Of a DNA stretch of 64,000 bases, positions 35,520 through 47,700 are shown piece by piece. The stretch lies in contig NC_092685.1 of the NCBI RefSeq assembly GCF_964275005.1, forward strand, positions 35,471,018 through 35,535,017, in the 5' to 3' direction. A program made the position numbers and the translations under genes. The stretch is from Diadema setosum. Taxonomy: Eukaryota > Echinodermata > Echinoidea > Diadematoida > Diadematidae. The notes below the pieces were generated by a model. It had not been told where the DNA came from. It saw nothing but the letters and a program-made list of their open reading frames with translations, and searched no databases. Position 1 is the first letter of the stretch. Each line of letters begins with the position of its first letter.

Positions 35520-36912
35520 GTGCTGTTCGTTATTCCGAAGGTTCGTTAATCCAAAACACACAAATTCCCTATATAGCTAGAGGTTCGTTAATCCGAAAAT
35601 GAAAAAGGGTTCGTTAATCCGAACATTTGTGGCGTTATTCCGAAGGTTCGTTATTCCGAAGATTTGTTAATCCGAAAATGACATTCGGAATAATGAACCA
35701 GTCATTCTGCAGCACCCGATAATTCGCTCATATTTATTCAACTCGTATGCAAGCCCGCTCTAGGCTTGCATACATAATGAGCTGCGTAAGGGGATTTTGT
35801 CCTTGGGCTTTCGGCAACAAATATACACCTTATGTTCACAAATTTGGTATCAAATTCAAGGAAAATATGTAAACTATCGTCACATGTTACTCAAATTATT
35901 GTAAATGAAAAATATCATAGCATAATTTGAGCTTGAAAAATGATGAAAAAAGTAATTTGTGTAGTACACGTTCAAGACGTCAAAAAAAATGTCAAATTCA
36001 CCTTGCGTCTCAATGAAAATGCTTTATTTGGTAGTCCATCTCCTAATCTTTGTATCCATGTAAATATCTTGACAATTAGTTGCTTAATCCGGTCAGGAAC
36101 CAGTGAAATATACATCGATGTCAGTGCTGATCAGCTTGAAACCTGCAATCTCAAGAGTAAGCTCTCTCATTGGACAGCGCTTGCATTCAGCGCTTGCATT
36201 ACGTCATTACGCTGCTACATAACGGTTTCATGCCACTTGCGGTTTCTTGGCACGCGTGTAGTTCAAGCGCTGAATGCAAACACTGTCCAATGAGAGAGCT
36301 CTTTCATGCCACTGTACACTTTGTTTGGAGCATACTTCCGGCTTAGGAGTGAATTTTACAGACATTTCAAAACGGAAAAACTAGTCTAGTATAAATCATG
36401 CTTGCGTCTCCTTGACTCCAATATATTATGAGCATCTAAGTTTCCTCTCTACGAAAAAGCCAAAATCAGAAACAACAGTTTCTTAATCCGGTCAGGAACC
36501 AAAAAAGAACTTTAGACGACAAAATCTTTCGTGAAAAGCAGGTAAAATTTACGCAAATTCAACTGATCATATAGTCATGATAAGATCCGATGTTATACGC
36601 AAATTTAGTATCAAAATAAAGATGAAAGTCTGGAGAACAATTTACCGTGACTTGTAGCCATGGCGAATGTATGTACAAGTCGCTACACTGTGAAAACCAT
36701 AGCCCTATCAAAGTCTCGCAAAATCTCGCACGACGAGACACCTTTCGAGCGCAAAGATCGTCAACGAGAGTGCTGAATAAATCTTGCCGGATCGGCTCAT
36801 TAGCATACGTGCTGCGGACTGACTGGAACCTTTGCCTTGGAATAACGAATCTTAGGAATGAAGACGTGAAGAGCCTTCGGAATAACGAACCTTCGGAATA
36901 ACGGGCTGTAAC
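35520..36912. mobile_element. 1.4-kb TIR element (TTCGTTATTCCGAAGG ends)
   Basis: CTGTTCGTTATTCCGAAGG at 35523 is mirrored by CCTTCGGAATAACGGGCTG at the right end. Subterminal GTTCGTTAATCCGAA repeats follow at the left. The interior holds a near-perfect 37-bp inverted repeat (36160-36196 and 36263-36300) and two copies of CTTAATCCGGTCAGGAACCA (about 36083 and 36481). There is no transposase ORF. A 140-bp relative lies at 53174-53316. Confidence 0.8.
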
Positions 36913-38145
36913 TTGAGTGTAACCGTCTGGTCGGGCTAATGCACAGTCCAACTGACCACCATGGCCACTCATGAAACAAGCTCTATGAACTGATGAATTG
37001 AATGGGCTATCTTGATCAGCTTATTAAACTGACGTAGAACTAAACTTACACTTCAATTTTACTGTAAGTTTAGTGTATTCATGTCCCGGTCGGTCCCATT
37101 TCTATCTGTCTAACGAACGTTACTTACTGTTAGCCTAGCCAGTAGCCACAGTCCAAAGCCTGGTGAAAGGCACCGGTAAAACTACCACGGTGCTAACCCC
37201 ACTTTCCACAGCTCGACAGCGCCCCGGGGGCCGGGCCGGCCGGGGTTACCACCTACAGTGCTGTGTCACACTCACAGCTCAAAATCATATTGCTATCGTC
37301 ATTTCGAAATTACAGATAAAATCTTACCCAGTTCATGATGACGATAGCACGAGGATATGCACGACGAAAAACGGCCAAGAATTAGGATTGTTTAAGTTGA
37401 CTTGGCAGCAAAAAAAAGAGTTCTATCGTCACTGCTCGTGTCCTCAGCAGGCAGGAGTAGTAAAGACCCGACACGAATACGTGCACGTCGATCGTGTGTA
37501 CACACACGCAATACGGACGTACAGCTGTACGTGTACTACAGTGGATGGGACCAAAGAGAAGACGTCGGGTTCCACCAGGCGGTGCGAGCCAGCCGCCAAA
37601 AATTACGCAATCTCGCTGAAGGCGAAACAACGTTCGGAGGATCCTAAACGTTCCAGCCGGTGTCGTATATCAGTACAGTACACTAATACAGTGTTTTGTC
37701 TACACTATTTAACGAGCCCTTTCGCTAAGTGAACACCATAACATAAGGCAACAAATCAACTTTCAATATCAGACCTTCTTCTATGCCATGGACTTCTTCT
37801 GGTACGTTCAAAAATACAAACGAGAGTCGAGTAGGTCTAGACACTTGAGTCTTGACGAAAATACTAGGTAATGAAAATTCATCGTTCTACGACGCGACGA
37901 ACAGTACAGTGGTACGGTAGTGACAGTGCTTCCTTCTCATAGTGTGAAAGTGGGTTAGTGCGAAGCAGCATACATGTGTACGTAAGTATTGCTTTGTATT
38001 CTATGAGATAAATGTAGGGCAAATGATGTAACGTTAGTCATGGCTAGCCTACTGAGCTGGGTAAAGCAACTGGAGCAAATAAAAGAGCATGTGAATTCTT
38101 GCTAAATACTCTCTTCATTGACAGGTTTAGCTATGTAGTAGACAA
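36913..38145. other. CpG-rich interval, possible promoter region
   Basis: CpG density is raised from about 37140 to 37930. SPRTN has an acceptor at 41670 just before its start codon, so it needs an untranslated upstream exon; this interval is one possible place for it, which is inference. The 189-codon ORF at 37163-37732 lacks recognisable domains and I do not call it a gene. Confidence 0.25.
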
Positions 38146-38149
38146 GGTG

Positions 38150-38300
38150 GTAGACAGAAGAAAGATCCGTCTGTGTGGACTCCGGAGGAGTCTTTTATTT
38201 TTGACGTTATCACTCTGAGGGGATCCGTGAAGCCAGACGCAGTCTCCGCGGAACATTCCCCAACGACCAGATACAGACCGATCTTTCGGTCAACGTAGGT
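38150..38300 (-). repeat. Family A repeat, uninterrupted copy, reversed
   Basis: GGGATCCGTGAAGCCAGACG, AGTCTCCGCGGAACATTCCC and AGATACAGACCGATCTTTCG are the reverse complement of 31430-31510. The other half holds GAAAGATCCGTCTGTGTGG and ACTCCGGAGGAGTC. Confidence 0.75.
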
Positions 38301-38854
38301 AGCTATTAAATTCGCCCCGTCACACGTACGCAGTACACAGTAAATGAATAGTGGATAAATTTATACCTGGTACTATGGTAGGATGAAAGTATGAAATTTA
38401 AATTGATTACGAACTTGCATTATAATGTTAATGGAGGGTGTTTTCCAATTTTCGCATTAATAGAGATGCACTTAAAAGTTTTCATGCTCCTGCAGAGCTG
38501 TCGATTTTTGCTTTAGAATGAACATGACACATGAGAAATGTATGCATTGAAATAAACTGATAAGACAATTCTTGAATTAGTTTTGGATGGGAAAAGATGA
38601 AAATGCAAAATACATTAAAAGTTTATTGAAAAAAGTTCACATGATGTGTCACGAAAGTCTTAAAAAGAGCATACCCGACCATGAGCACTAATTTTTATAA
38701 TTGATTATTGAAAATCAACAAATCAGGCAACTTACTATACTACTAGCACACCTTGCTGATCTTCCATGCTAGAGTGAATCGAATGGAGCTTTATTGCTCG
38801 GGCACAATGATTTTCACATAACATTCTACTTTTCCATAATGCTGAACGGACCCC

Positions 38855-38879
38855 GGGGGGGGGGGGGGGGGGGGGGGGG
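38855..38879. repeat. Poly-G run of 25 bases
   Basis: An uninterrupted run of 25 G follows CCCC. It may be a place where assembly length is unreliable. Confidence 0.9.
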
Positions 38880-38924
38880 AGCTCTTCTGGAATAAAAGTT
38901 GTGTACACTGTAGGACTATACTTT

Positions 38925-40670
38925 CATTGAAATTATTCTACACTTTTGATGCAGTAAACCACGAAATATTGTTACTGAAATTGAAGTCTGTAGGTTGCAC
39001 AAATAGAAGTGTACGATGGTTTACTTCATATTTGAAACATTTAACTCCACATTTTATGGACCCCAAAAAATAAACTGCTTCTGAATATTAATAAAACTAA
39101 AGTAATGGTAATTGGGTCTAGGCAAAAAGTTCAAACTTTAAATGTCAGCAGATTATATGTACAGATAAGATCAACCCCAGTTGAATGTGTTTCTCAGTAT
39201 AAATGTCTTGGAATTGTGATTGACGATAATTTGCAGTTCAACAAGCATGTTGATAGAGTCGCCCTGCAAGTAAAGCAAAGATTAGGTATTCTTAGAAGGC
39301 TCAAGAGAGCGTTCAACACTCACTATCTCAGCCTATTATACTGGGGTTATATCCTCCCACATGCCTTGTATTGTTGCAATGTATGGACCAACAGGTCACA
39401 ACAAAACTACGAAACCATCAACAGGTTACATAAGCGAGCCGCTTACATTATAGCTGGCTGTTCATGGGAAACCCCATCCGCGCAAGTGCTCAATCAGCTT
39501 AACTGGCCAACGTTACAAACATTGTATTCAAAAGCAATGGCATGCATGACATTTAAATGTGTGCACCATCTTGCACCCTTTTTACTCGCAAATAAGTTTG
39601 TTATGCATGATGCAGTAGCCCAACGCGTTACACGCAACTCTGGGCAGTGCAAACTTGAGATCCCGAGATGTAATACCGAATTTTACAGGAGATCATTTGT
39701 GTGCACAGCGGTATCTCACTGGAATAATTTGCCATTAGGCTGCGTTCACATAGAAGTATACTATTCGGGTATTCGGGCCCGTTTTTCGGGGGCACGCGAA
39801 TAGCTTGAATCGAACGATAGGATTTCCTCACACTGGTTCACATAGGAGGGCACTATTCGAAAGTACCGAATAGCTGCGAAAAGTATAGCAAAGTGGGAAT
39901 CGAACTTGTTCGATTTTCTTGCAGTGTATACTGTCTCGTTTATGAAATAATGACAATTTTGGTCTGGATTTGCCCTTTAGCAAAAATAAGCATGTAGACT
40001 GACATTCTTATGCAGTATAGAAATTGTTAATAAGATTTGCTAGGATGTAGGAGGAAGAAATCCTCACTGCATGGGATGGTGAGTTGACGGTGCGGGTGAT
40101 GGTGTATTCAGGGCCCGAATAGCGAATACCGAATAGCGAATACCGAATACCGAATACCGAATACTTCTATGTGAATGCACCCTTAGAGACACAATGTTCC
40201 CCCAACTTAGGTTTGTTCAAAAGCAGATTATGATATGTGTGAATCTTAAAGACACGATGTTCTCCCAAGTTAGAATTGTTCAAAAGGAGCCTATGATATG
40301 TGTGCTTTATTATCGAGATTTTTTTTTTTTTTTTTTAATCAATGACTAACACGGTCTTTCACAGTTTTATCGGTTGTTTGAATTGTGCAATAAATGTTAT
40401 TGTTGTAGTTTTTCCCAATTCATTTTTTTTTTTTCATTTAGAAACGTAGTATTTACGTGTCTTTGAAATTGTTCTATAAGCGTTATATGTTTGATTTTGA
40501 TTGTATTGAATGTATATAATATTTTTTTTTCTATGTCTGTTAGTAAATGTAATTCTGGAATGTTTTATGTGTTGTTTTTTAAAGGGCCCCGATGAAAACC
40601 AGCAAGTGCTGACTTGGGCTACCCTTTTTAAATATGTGAAATAAATAAATAAATAAAAATCTCAAAATAT
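38925..40670 (+). mobile_element. LINE remnant split by a MITE
   Basis: The remnant starts with FDAVNHEILLLKLKSVG of a reverse transcriptase near 38948. It then lacks the catalytic core and resumes with LLNINKTKVMVIGSRQKV, VSQYKCLGIVIDDNLQFNKH and LHKRAAYIIAGCSW. It reaches SHWNNLPL at 39737, where a 445-bp TIR element is inserted. After the element and its TTA duplication, the frame resumes with ETQCSPNLGLFKSRL and a stop, the usual end of this LINE type. A duplicated stretch of about 70 bp follows, and the 3' end is (AAAT)n at about 40640-40660. Confidence 0.85.
39738..40182. mobile_element. 445-bp PIF/Harbinger-type MITE inserted in a LINE
   Basis: GGCTGCGTTCACATAGAAGT on the left and ACTTCTATGTGAATGCACCC on the right are TIRs. 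TTA flanks both ends (39735-39737 and 40183-40185), the duplication typical of PIF/Harbinger. The right interior has GAATACC/GAATAGC repeats (CGAATACCGAATAGCG, about 40118-40165). Confidence 0.9.
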
Positions 40671-40954
40671 TCCAAAATATGTCATCATCCTGACAAAGCG
40701 TGTCAATCAGGTATGTTTCTTGGTAGATCCTTTTGATGTGTTTGCAGTCAAATTCTAAATGGTGAAAGATGCATTTTGAGCTCTTCTGAAAACTGTACGT
40801 TATTTCTACTTTCAATCTAAAAGTCTAAAGATCACTCAAGCTATTGATGACCATCGCTGCCCATATGAAATCAGAAAATCTCCCTGAAGTATTATTTAAA
40901 TGGTACAAATGGCCAGGAACAGGTATAAACGGCCAGCCATAACCAAGTCTAAAT

Positions 40955-41130
40955 TGACCTTGAGTTTCCCCAAATGCACATAACACATGGATTGAGCAAA
41001 TGCAGCAATGTTAGTAAAACTTATCAGTGAAAGTTTGAGGAATATCGGATAATCTATTCAGTATTTATGAATTTTTTAAAATTTGGTGCTACCATGGCTG
41101 GATTAGGAGACTAACTACATTTCCTGACGT
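40955..41130. repeat. Truncated relative of the 5181-5683 element
   Basis: GATTGAGCAAATGCAGCAAT, TATCAGTGAAAGTTTGAGG and CTGGATTAGGAGACTAAC match the 5181-5683 element, but the outer TIR is degraded and no right end is visible. The gap to 41670 also holds a poly-T run at about 41318-41343. Confidence 0.6.
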
Positions 41131-41313
41131 CACTGCGAAAATATAAAAAAGTTATTTTGTATGGATTTTTTTTGTTGTTGAAAAGTACACATTCTTTTGA
41201 CTTGCATCCTCCCTGCTTTCTAAAAGAGATAAGTCCATTGCTCTTTCATTATGCTGCAAATATGTAGTGATTACAGAAAAACTGGAAAAGATGAGATGTT
41301 GTAATAGCAGGCT

Positions 41314-41344
<31 letters not shown>

Positions 41345-41696
41345 GCAGGTTGTAAGCCCTGAGATGCTTTGAAAGAAAAAGTAACAGCTTTGTATAGTGT
41401 TTGATATTTTCACTAGAAAAACAAAGGATTAAGCCACCTTTGGTGAGTCATATCAATGTATGCAATCATTTCCGTTATATATAATAAACACTGTTATTAC
41501 AAAATTTTGTTACCACATACTTTCATAGTACATGTACATGTTCAAGCCCCAAAATCATTAAGAACGGCAAGTAGGTTTCAGTATCTATGTAATGGAATTT
41601 TCACATATTGACAGTGAAAGCAGCGCACAGTACCCTAATATTGCCTTGATTAATGTTTGATACCTTGCAGGTGGTAGAGTTTTAGGATACAGCTTC

Positions 41697-41708
41697 ATGG
41701 AAATTTGA
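41697..41708 (+). promoter_or_regulatory. Three-codon upstream ORF overlapping the SPRTN start
   Basis: ATG GAA ATT TGA at 41697-41708 overlaps the probable start codon in the arrangement TGATG. If this leader is used, it could lower initiation or rely on reinitiation, but no function is shown. Confidence 0.45.
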
Positions 41709-44700
41709 TGATCATGACTTCTGATGCTGAACTTGCTCGCATGTTGCAACTACAGTTTGATGATGAAGTCTGTGAGTAGCTCTTCATAATCTAATTGCTT
41801 TTGCTATTAGCATTTCTTTCTTACATTTAGATTTTGCAATGGCATGCAGTTGCAGTCACGGTATTAATTTTTGTAGCAAGTATAAATCTTGCATTAAGTA
41901 TGAGTATGCAGTATCTATGGTAAGAAATATACATTTGAAATTATCAAAATTCAGTTTACAGTTGTATGCCACTTTATTGATACCTGGGTTGCTTTAAGTT
42001 CTGCACATGTGTTATGATCTGTTACATGCGTTATTTGCAGAGATTGTTAAGTGCTTATCCCACATGTTATACCTTAGAATGATCACAAATGAACATTCTG
42101 TGTTAAGCATCATTGCCATTACATGTATTGTATTGTAATTATTAGCATTGTCATCATCATCATTATGTGAGGATTTTGTAGGTATTCATGTATTGGATGC
42201 ACAGAAAATCAACATAGATTGTGCATTTTATGTATAATTAGTATTGAGGTACCCTGTGATTAAAACCATATAATCAATAGTACTTCTTACAGAAAATTGT
42301 ACACACTAGTATGGATATTTGTATGAAGGAAACACCACATTTATCATTTTCAGCTTACTGTAACATTCAGCTTCTACAGATTGTATGACTCCAAGAACAA
42401 GCATGTGTAGAGTTATCTTTGAACATTGTGTGATCTACTAGAAGGAGCATATCAATTAATGTTGCTATTAACTTTCTCATGGCATACTGTTGTCACAAAA
42501 TACATCTTGAGTTGACTCTCTATGTTGTTGTTTTGTGTGACAGTCTGTGTGGACACCAGCGAGTCTTCACATCCACATCAGAAGAGTGACTCATCTGGAC
42601 CGATGGGGATAGTTGATGAGAGGTGGGAGCTAATTGACCCTCATCCTGATATCAGGGCCCTTTTCATGCAGTTTAACGACCGCTTCTTCTGGGGCAGGTT
42701 GGAGGGGGTGGAGGTCAAATGGAGCCCTAGGATGACTCTGTAAGTAGCACATAACTTACAAGTGGTGCAGTCATGGTATGCCACCTTTTATGAACATATG
42801 ATTTAGACAAGGAATATCAGTCTGTCAACCCAATGCATGATGTCATGGAATGGTTAGCGAAATGTGGCCCTTGTACCTTTACATATTTTGCCATGAAAAC
42901 AATCACATACTTACTAATAATGTAGCATACCATCTCATTACTGCACTTAGGGACTTTGTGCTTCCATGTTACGTCACTTCTCTTTTCACAGTAAAGGGAA
43001 TCCATGTATAAATATGTATGTATGATAAACTCTGAGTCAATCTTGTTATAATCTGTCATCGTATGTGAGACTAAATTCATGACATACAGATCACACAAGC
43101 CCTGTGTATTTAGTTTATAAGTGTCGTTACCCTAATCAGAGTAGACAAACCACCATCTTTATGTGTACCTGTAATACAAATTAGATTATACCATCATCAT
43201 CCAGACACAACTTGCGGCAGCCTACTCAAGAAACTATCTACACATGAATAAATATGATACATGTATACCGGTATACAGAGATGTGTATGTTCATCAGTGC
43301 ATAGACTCACACACACACATACACACACACACACACAAACAAACAAGCACATGCAAAACAGGTTTCAGTTTTGAAGTGACACACTGGTATGGCAGTCAGC
43401 TTGACTGTATTAAAATGAACTCTCCTTTCACAGCTGTGCTGGTCTGTGCTGTTATGAGGGCTATGGTGGATTGTGTTCTATCAGACTGAGTCAACCTCTG
43501 CTGAAGTTGCGGCCAAGGAAAGACCTTGTGGAGACCCTGTTGGTAAGGCATTTGAACTTCTCTCCATGAATCTTTATTTTCAGAAATGACTCAATGAAAC
43601 GAGTATAATTACATGTTCACAAAAGGCAGGTGACACATCATTTTAAAGTTGTACAAGCCTACCCTGCAAGACCATTTTAGAAACAAGATTTTCAGTTATA
43701 CTGGCACACCATAATCACCGCAACATTTGTATCATACACAATGTATCCTTGTCAGTTTACACCTACTGTATCACTTCTATTTCAGCATGAGATGATCCAT
43801 GCCTACCTCTTTGTCACCCAGAACAACAAGGTAAGAACTGAGTGACATCATTTTGAAATTGACAGATTTTCACATATACTACTCAGTCAAACACTATCTC
43901 ATAGTGAAATGCAATAGGAGCAAGAGCAGTATAGAAACAACTTGTATACAAGTAATAAAGGCATGTATAGACCTTATTCTATTATGAATTTAATATGAGT
44001 GAGTGTTCACACTGTGTTCACACTTGTAATGATAGATGTTTTCAAATAGTGCCACAAATGGTATCATATGTGACCCGCTACTACAAAAGGATCCTTAAGT
44101 TGCTGATGGCTGAGCCGAGAAAATCGAGTTTGAAGTCACATCATCAAAATTGGTCAAAACAATCAGATTTCTGTTTTTGGCATAATTTTGTAGTCTAATG
44201 TTTTGTCAATCATCTGCTGAAATTTCAAAGCTAAATGATCAAAGGAAAGGCAAGAAATCAGCATTTTTCTGGGCCATGATTTTCCGACTTTCAACGTAAC
44301 AGAAATGTGTCCGAAAATTTGGATTTAGCGCCGCAGCTAGACTCTGCCCCTAGCAACGAGGGAGTGATCCTATTGGTCAGTGCGTGGCATCCTGATTACT
44401 GATGGGTTGTGCGTAGACCGCTGGTGCTAAGCTTGAATGAACATCGCGGAAGTCGCTAGGAGCAGATCTTCTATTGTCAAGCGGTGAAAACTGTCTCGCC
44501 TCCTCTTGATCATGATAGTGTCGGAAGGAAAACTTTGAAGGTGTTTTTCTCGAAACTCTGATTTTCTAAACCACTTGACATGCGCTAATAAAATAATTGA
44601 TATATCCGCAACCGAGTACTTTTATGAGTTGTGGTATATATATGAAATTAAAGTAGAAGAGTAAGGGAATAATGTCATGCCATTTTCAAAAAATTGTCCT

Positions 44701-47700
44701 CCCCCGACTTTCGGATCCTTTTGTTGTAGCGGGTCACATATGTTTATGGCTGTCCATTCAGCATGGATGTGCTGAATTAGTATACACATGCAGTTGCCCC
44801 CTCTGCAATAGGCCGTAAAGTTTGGTTTTAGGGTCTAGTTGGATACTCCTTGTTTTCTTTTCTTTTTTCTTAAATGCACACAGATATTTGCATCCAAACT
44901 ATGAGGGTTGCATATCACCGGTGCTATTATTTGCCATGGCATTGTCTTTGCACATTAGTGGTGATGCTGTTCATGAATATGAGCAGGGACACTGCACAAT
45001 ATTGGGGAAAAAATGAATTGAACTGTGCCTTTTGCTTCTTGAAATGTCCTTGGAGTATTAACATATTCATGTGCAAAATGGTGGGGGAAGTGATAGTACG
45101 TGTTTACCTCTTTAAAGCTAAATATTTCAGAGCATAGAACAAAACTGCCTGACATAAGGCATTCATCAAATGCTTCTGTGTTTGTGACCAAGCTGAGAGC
45201 AAGACATGCCTTAGGAATATGAAGATCAATGCAAACTGTAAAGCTGCCATCATGTGAAGTATTGGAAAGTCACAAGAGGAAATATCAAATATATGTTTTC
45301 TCTTCTCAGCAGTAGTGTGAAAGTGAATATCCTGCAATATGTGCCTTGTTCTAACTTACAGGAAATGGTGAATTGTAGTCTTCACAAATTTCAAAGAAAA
45401 ATAATTGCCATAGTAGCTTTGTATTGTTGATGTGTTGGGTTTGATGGCATATGACAATTGAAATTGACCCCTATGCATTAACTATCCAACTTCCTTCAAA
45501 ATAGTGTTAATAACTGTTGTTTTCTTCTTCATTGTAGGATCATGATGGCCATGGACCAGAGTTCTGCAAACACATGACCAGAATCAACAAGGCAACAGGC
45601 ACAAACATCAGTGTAAGTCTTAAATTGTGAGAGTAGCTTTATGCAAAAGATCTTTCAGTAAAAGTTGAAAAATAGGAATTCTAAAACTATGCTGCAAACT
45701 CAGCAGAAAATGTGCATATACAATGCATGGCCAGCATTTATGTGTGAGAATTGACCTCAAGCAAAGCCTGTCTCTCAGGCAATGGACTATGATGCAGTTT
45801 CATGCAGCAATGAAAATATCGTATTAACCCACTGAGGACGAGTCCCGAGTATACTCGGGCAAGCATCTATAGGAAATGCGTATTGTAGCAAAATCAAACT
45901 GTCCTCATCGGGTTAAAGAAAGAAGAAATGACGCTTGTAATCTCTAATGCCACATGCCTTCATCCATTGTAGCATTTTGGGCATGGTCTGCTGTTTGTTT
46001 GTTCATTGTTCTTACTTTTTCGATAAATGTTGTTTGTGCCATGTTACCAGAGTTGTGCTAGGGTTATTTGGTTGTTCCATGCCAGCTTAGCTGGCATCCT
46101 GATCACCCAATATAACTGCTATTTGTTCTCCATTCAGATAGTACAAAGATCAGTCATCGTGACAACTCCATTTCATTTGGAATACCTTTTGTGTAACACC
46201 TCCACACAGATATACCACACATTTCATGATGAGGTAGACTCCTATCGGCAGCACTGGTGGCGCTGTGACGGTCCATGCCGGCAGCGCAAACCCTACTATG
46301 GCTATGTGAGGCGTGCTATGAACAGGGCTCCCTCTGAGAAGGATTATTGGTGGGCGGACCACCAACGATCCTGTGGGGGAACATACACTAAGGTGAAGGA
46401 ACCCGAGGGCTATGGGGAGAAAAAAGGCAGGAAGAAGAAGCAAAACGGGAATGAAGGAAGTGAGTTTAAAGGACAGCCGAAAACCACAGGTGAGGGGATG
46501 GTTGCAGTGAATTCAGGCTAACAGATGTAGAGCCCAAGTTAAATGAAAGAAAATCTATTAGATATATGGCCTAGTTGATACTTCTTTATTTCATTATAAT
46601 TCCTTTACAGTGCGCAGCTTAATGTTTGATTCATATCATCAATGACTTTACATAGGAACAGAATGCAAAAGCAGAACTATTTCATTTCTTAGCCCTTTTA
46701 AAGTTTCTTCTTGGCAAGCATTATTGATGCTTTGATGAGCTTGGTATTTTATATGTGTCATGAGACCCAACTGAGTGATATCCTGAAGGGCTTTTGACAT
46801 AAGGATATTTCTCTGAGACTATGATTGCCTCATGTTTGCTCCTCCACCAAAGATATTTATCCTGCTGTTGTTTGCATTTAACCAGGTCTGCAAGTAACCC
46901 TTTAATTCTGTATGCCATAAATTGATCTCCCCCCCCCCCCCCCAAAAAAAAAAAAAAATCATGTTGGTTGAAAGTTCTGGAACAAGACATGGAATGTATC
47001 CCCTTAAAGATTGATAAATCTTTTGCAACTAACAGAACAAAATAAGTGCTGTTTAACCTGTTGAGGACAGGCTGATTTTGCTACAACACGCATTTCCCAT
47101 AGACACATGCCTGAGTATACGGAGTACTCGGGACTTGTCTTCAACGGGTAATGGTTTTGAAGCTAACAGACACCACACATTCTCCATGAAAACAAGTCCT
47201 CAATGTATAAGAGTAAAATGATTAATAGTAGTTATGATACACATGCTGTACCACATTGTAATAGTTGTTTGGAACCTTTCAGTGTTTATTTACATGTATT
47301 TCATATCTTCCCAGGCAACTCATCAAGACATGGTATGGACATTAGAAATTTTATCCCTTTCTCTGGGAAGGGACAATCTGTTGGAACAAGTTCAGCTCAA
47401 GTGTCTTCTGCAGTACCAGCTATGTTGTCATCATCATCGTCATCATCAACAACGAAAAAAAACTTAACAGATTCATCTTCAACAAACAGATCTTCAAATG
47501 GAAAGCCTGGAGTATCAGCTAAGAGAAAGAGCTCATCTACTGATCTGGACCCTAAATCTGACATATCATCTTTCTTTATAAAGAAACAAGGAGGATCATC
47601 TTCACCATTTCAAAGACACACAGAAGGAGGTTCAGCCTCTGGACACACCAATTCTTCTCCTTCTACTGCTGCATATGATAACAGAGCAGAGAAGAGACCT

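Noticed and set aside
37163-37732. 189-codon ORF, the longest outside the host genes and LINEs
   Set aside because: No recognisable domain, odd composition and overlapping ORFs in both directions in a CpG-rich stretch where stop codons are rarer; better treated as chance.
46027-46521. 164-codon ORF as a separate gene
   Set aside because: Residues from 46210 on belong to SPRTN exon 6; the upstream part is intron read-through.
47203-47314. Upstream part of the 534-codon ORF as SPRTN coding sequence
   Set aside because: The acceptor at 47314 and the phase of exon 6 show that coding starts at 47315.
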